Source: Mesorhizobium sp. YC-39
Lineage (GTDB): Bacteria; Pseudomonadota; Alphaproteobacteria; Rhizobiales; Rhizobiaceae
Assembly (NCBI RefSeq): GCF_025753795.1
Contig: NZ_JAOWPS010000001.1
Location: 1,426,001 to 1,490,000, forward strand
DNA: 64,000 bases
Reading direction: 5' to 3'
Below the pieces are notes generated by a model, which was given only the letters and a program-made list of their open reading frames with translations, had not been told where the DNA came from and made no database searches. The position numbers and the translations under genes were made by a program. Below are positions 61,682 through 64,000 of this stretch, piece after piece (within the stretch, counting starts at the first letter, position 1; each line of letters begins with the position of its first letter).

Positions 61682-62269
61682 TCATTTTACGTGCTGCCTG
61701 AGCCATTCCTGCATTGCTGCAATTTCGGCCTGTTGAGCCGTGATGATCTGATTGGCCCAGATCTTGACCTGATCATCCTTGCCGAATTGCAGGACCGCGC
61801 GGGCCATGTCGATCGCCCCCTGATGGTGCGGAATCATAGCCTGGACAAAAGCGACATCGGGATCGCCGGCCTGGATGCCCTGCATCATCGGTCCGTCCAT
61901 TCGCTTCATGGCATCCATGTAATTCCTGGAGGCCTCGGGCATGTTAGCAGCGTCCATCGGTGTGCCGTTCATCATACCGCCCTTGCCGCCCTGCATCATG
62001 CCGCCTTGGTCGCCGTGCATTCCGCCGCCCTGCATCATCTGCCGCATCATCGGCATCATTTGCTGCATCATGGGCATCATCTTTTGCATGGTGGACATCA
62101 TCGCCGTGCACTGTTCGGACGACCCGCCCGGCATTGCCTCCGAGGCCGGCGCCGTTGTCGTGGTTTGTGGTGCGTCGGCCGCCGGGTGGTGCGGATCTGT
62201 CTGAGCGAAAGCCGCGCCTGATAGGGTTACGCACGCGGCAAGCGTGATCAATCGAAGGTGGGTTTTCAT
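61682..62269 (-). CDS. DUF305 protein, Met/His-rich periplasmic
   Basis: This 195-residue exported protein has a signal peptide (MKTHLRLITLAACVTLSGAAFA). A methionine-rich stretch (about 56-100, many MM, MMP and MQ units plus GGMHGDQGGMM) looks like a copper-binding tail. A DUF305 ferritin-like four-helix domain with MIPHHQGAIDMARAVLQ (about 143-159) follows. Such proteins are linked to copper handling in the periplasm. ATG 62269 has AGGAAAC 4 nt upstream. It is upstream of DUF5676 in the same operon. Confidence 0.88.
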   Translation of the reverse strand: MKTHLRLITLAACVTLSGAAFAQTDPHHPAADAPQTTTTAPASEAMPGGSSEQCTAMMSTMQKMMPMMQQMMPMMRQMMQGGGMHGDQGGMMQGGKGGMMNGTPMDAANMPEASRNYMDAMKRMDGPMMQGIQAGDPDVAFVQAMIPHHQGAIDMARAVLQFGKDDQVKIWANQIITAQQAEIAAMQEWLRQHVK

Positions 62270-62433
62270 GACTGTTTCCTCGTCGTTGGTGTGGACCGAC
62301 AGGCGAACTCTGAAATGGGTGCGCAAGGCAGCCCAGATCGCCGCTGCAGGTTGTGTTTCGCGGATTGTTCTCGCGCTATGCGCCTTGATGGGCACCTGGA
62401 TTCAACAGTCCCCGGAACAGCGATGGCGCGATA

Positions 62434-62841
62434 TCAGGCGAAGGTCTGGGGAGGATGCAGGAGAGCCTCGGGGTCGATTCCGGTTGCCAGGAACGTCCTG
62501 CCTGCAATAAATCGGAGGGCATTCCGCGCATCATGAAGAATTCCGGATTCGCCGGCGGAAATGCTTGCAGCGCAACAGTTGGAGCCGGTCGAGTGCGCGC
62601 AGTCCGGACGGCAATCAGGTCCGCAATCGTCGTCGTGAAGGTTATCCCAGCCTGTCACCATGACATCGCCTTGCACTTGGCGAGGGCTGCTAACGGAGGG
62701 GATTACACCGTCGGTAGCAATGCTCATGTTGGCGCCCGTGCGCGGAGCCTGTCCGGCGAAGCCGGCCCCCGCAACGACGCTCGCCGCGATCAGGACGATC
62801 ACGGAAAGCAAGGTGCGAAGTTGGGCCAGTTCCATTTCCAT
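62434..62841 (-). CDS. Exported cysteine-rich hypothetical protein
   Basis: This 135-residue protein has an N-terminal signal or anchor (LLSVIVLIAASVVAGAGFAG, about 11-30) and a cluster of cysteines (DDCGPDCRPDCAHSTGSNCC, about 77-96) that could bind metal or form disulphides. No family recognised. It lies 164 bp before DUF305 on the same strand, so a copper or redox role is a guess from context. Starts at 62841 and 62835 are both possible; the ribosome site is weak. A FixK-like box is centred 40 bp before the ATG, which is too close for the usual layout. Confidence 0.6.
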   Translation of the reverse strand: MEMELAQLRTLLSVIVLIAASVVAGAGFAGQAPRTGANMSIATDGVIPSVSSPRQVQGDVMVTGWDNLHDDDCGPDCRPDCAHSTGSNCCAASISAGESGILHDARNALRFIAGRTFLATGIDPEALLHPPQTFA

Positions 62842-62874
62842 TTTTCTAGCATGGCATAGCTGCGTGTCGCCACT

Positions 62875-62888
62875 TTGACGCAGATCAA
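62875..62888. promoter_or_regulatory. FixK-like box, one mismatch
   Basis: TTGAC-GCAG-ATCAA lies between the divergent cysteine-rich and SRPBCC genes. Its target is unclear: the distance to the minus-strand start is 40 bp and to the plus-strand start 112 bp. Confidence 0.5.
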
Positions 62889-62993
62889 TGCCGCGGCTCA
62901 GGAGAGAGCGCTTTGTTTTACCGGTTTTCATCCGATGCGGATCGGCCGTTTTCTGGAGGCCTTCCCCGAGACCTAAAATGAATCGGAGGTGAG

Positions 62994-63518
62994 ATGATGC
63001 TGGCAATGCCGCGTTCCACCGAGACTGCCGTCAGAATAGAATCCGCGGTCGAGACCGTGTTCGCCTATCTCGACGACCACAGGCATCTGGGGGCTCACAT
63101 GAGCGCCTCGTCATGGATGATGCTCGGCTCGAAAATGGATTACGAGTTCGATGCCGGACAAGCTCGTTTGGTCGGCTCCAAGTTCGGGTTCCATGGAAAA
63201 ATATTAGGCATTGCGTTGTCTGCGGAACAGGTGGTTGCGATCCGGATGCCGCCCAGACTGAAGGTTTGGGAAACCATCGGGACCCCAAATCTATGGGTCA
63301 TCGGCCCCTGTCGCATGGGCTTCGAGATCGTCCCTGAGGTGAGATCCTGCCGACTTCGGGTCTTTATTGACTACGACTTGCCGGAAACGGCGCCAGCCCG
63401 CTGGCTCGGTCTGATCTTTGCCGATGTCTACGCGCGTTGGTGTACTGGCCGGATGGCGAAGGACGCAGCCCGCTATTTCGAGAGGACCGGGGCGCAAGCA
63501 GTCCCGACGAAAGGCTGA
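62994..63518 (+). CDS. SRPBCC-family protein
   Basis: This 174-residue protein fits the START-like SRPBCC fold: AVRIESAVETVFAYLDDHRHLGAHM (start helix, shown in part), MDYEFDAGQARLVGSKFGFHGK, then KVWETIGTPNLWVIGPCRMGFEIVP strands, and a long C-terminal helix ARWCTGRMAKDAARYF. Members bind hydrophobic ligands or act as cyclases. Function here is unknown. ATG 62994 has CGGAGGTGAG before it; an ATG at 62997 is also possible. Its 3' end overlaps the convergent carbamate kinase gene by about 46 bp. Confidence 0.78.
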   Translation: MMLAMPRSTETAVRIESAVETVFAYLDDHRHLGAHMSASSWMMLGSKMDYEFDAGQARLVGSKFGFHGKILGIALSAEQVVAIRMPPRLKVWETIGTPNLWVIGPCRMGFEIVPEVRSCRLRVFIDYDLPETAPARWLGLIFADVYARWCTGRMAKDAARYFERTGAQAVPTKG

Positions 63519-64000
63519 TCGTGGCAAGTCTCGGCTCCGAACCATGTGCCGCGCTCGCCCCTGACAATCTCGACGGCATCATCGAGCTTGCCGATTGCGG
63601 CACGCTTGCCCGTTGCTTCAGCGAACTCGATCGCGGCGCTCACCTTTGGTCCCATGGATCCGGCGGGAAAATTCCGCCCGGATATTTCCTTGGAGGTCAC
63701 TCGCCGGAGCGCCCGAGCAGCTGATGTCCCGTAGTTGACATAGACGGCGTCGACGTCGGTCAGCATCAGCAGCATGTCGGCCTTCAACTGACGGGCAAGA
63801 AGCGAGCTCGCCAGATCCTTGTCGATAACGGCCTCCACGCCGCAAAGACTGCCGTCGTCCCGCGCTACCACCGGAACCCCGCCGCCGCCGGTGCAGATGA
63901 CGATCACGCCGCGTTCGACCAGGAACGAGATCACAGAAGCTTCCAATATCTCTAGAGGTTTGGGCGAAGGCACGACGCGGCGCCATTTGTCGCCATCGGG
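63473..64000 (-). CDS. arcC: Carbamate kinase, N-terminal part outside the window
   Basis: The visible 175 codons are the C-terminal half of a carbamate kinase, which makes ATP from carbamoyl phosphate in arginine deiminase-type fermentation. It has GDKWRRVVPSPKP, VIVICTGGGGVPVV, AVIDKDLASSLLARQLKADMLLMLTDVDAVY in segments, and GSMGPKVSAAIEFAEATGKRAAIG. All are close to known ArcC. The C-terminus extends about 20 residues past the usual IVxGxxGT end (CHDQPFVGTACAPVLSK). The rest, and possible arcA/arcB, lie to the right. It fits the xfp-ackA theme of substrate-level ATP. Confidence 0.9.
   Translation of the reverse strand, partial: PDGDKWRRVVPSPKPLEILEASVISFLVERGVIVICTGGGGVPVVARDDGSLCGVEAVIDKDLASSLLARQLKADMLLMLTDVDAVYVNYGTSAARALRRVTSKEISGRNFPAGSMGPKVSAAIEFAEATGKRAAIGKLDDAVEIVRGERGTWFGAETCHDQPFVGTACAPVLSK

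Overview
The window looks like a chromosomal segment of a Rhizobiales bacterium close to Mesorhizobium or Sinorhizobium. This rests on high-GC codon use, an Entner-Doudoroff operon zwf-pgl-edd, and the order aceA / scfR-like regulator / potFGHI / asmA / acetoacetyl-CoA synthetase / CbrA-like kinase / phasin, which I recall from Sinorhizobium meliloti (a memory, not a search). The tRNA-His has the alphaproteobacterial form, with A73 and no extra 5' G.

Region 1 (1-11150) is a surface-polysaccharide cluster after a partial proC: an ExoQ-like polymerase, GT2, GT4 and WecG-type glycosyltransferases, a DUF6492-like protein, a Wzx-like flippase and a Wzz/ExoP-like co-polymerase that lacks a tyrosine-kinase domain. 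A lower-GC insert at about 5760-7040 carries two membrane-protein genes, the second without its 3' end.

Region 2 (11390-30094) is core metabolism: folD, a GlxA-type regulator, a secreted VWA protein, edd-pgl-zwf, an SDR, an SH3 membrane protein, puuA-puuB for gamma-glutamylputrescine, a HAD phosphatase, a degenerate receiver protein, aceA with its divergent regulator (five TGTAAA boxes and one inverted copy between them), and an EamA exporter.

Region 3 (30465-43260) holds the potFGHI polyamine importer, an AsmA protein, acetoacetyl-CoA synthetase, a 1225-residue CbrA/PdhS-type PAS histidine kinase and a phasin. Behind the phasin is a small-RNA locus with three copies of ACCTCCTCCC, two of them as loops of 7-bp hairpins. 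This is the architecture of the 'cuckoo' anti-Shine-Dalgarno RNA family. tRNA-His follows.

Region 4 (43777-64000, after tRNA-His) is an accessory low-oxygen/dormancy island: universal stress proteins, a P2-type cation ATPase, phosphoketolase plus acetate kinase, a FixK-like regulator with a FixJ-like box, a flavin reductase, a divergent GroEL, a metallophosphoesterase paired with a Ser/Thr kinase-USP fusion, DUF305/DUF5676 proteins, an SRPBCC protein and carbamate kinase. Perfect or near-perfect TTGAT-N4-ATCAA boxes recur in front of these genes, often about 62 nt before the start codon, which suggests one FixK regulon. The metallophosphoesterase-kinase pair lies between two copies of a promoter-plus-gene-start segment. 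Two genes here carry apparent frameshifts.
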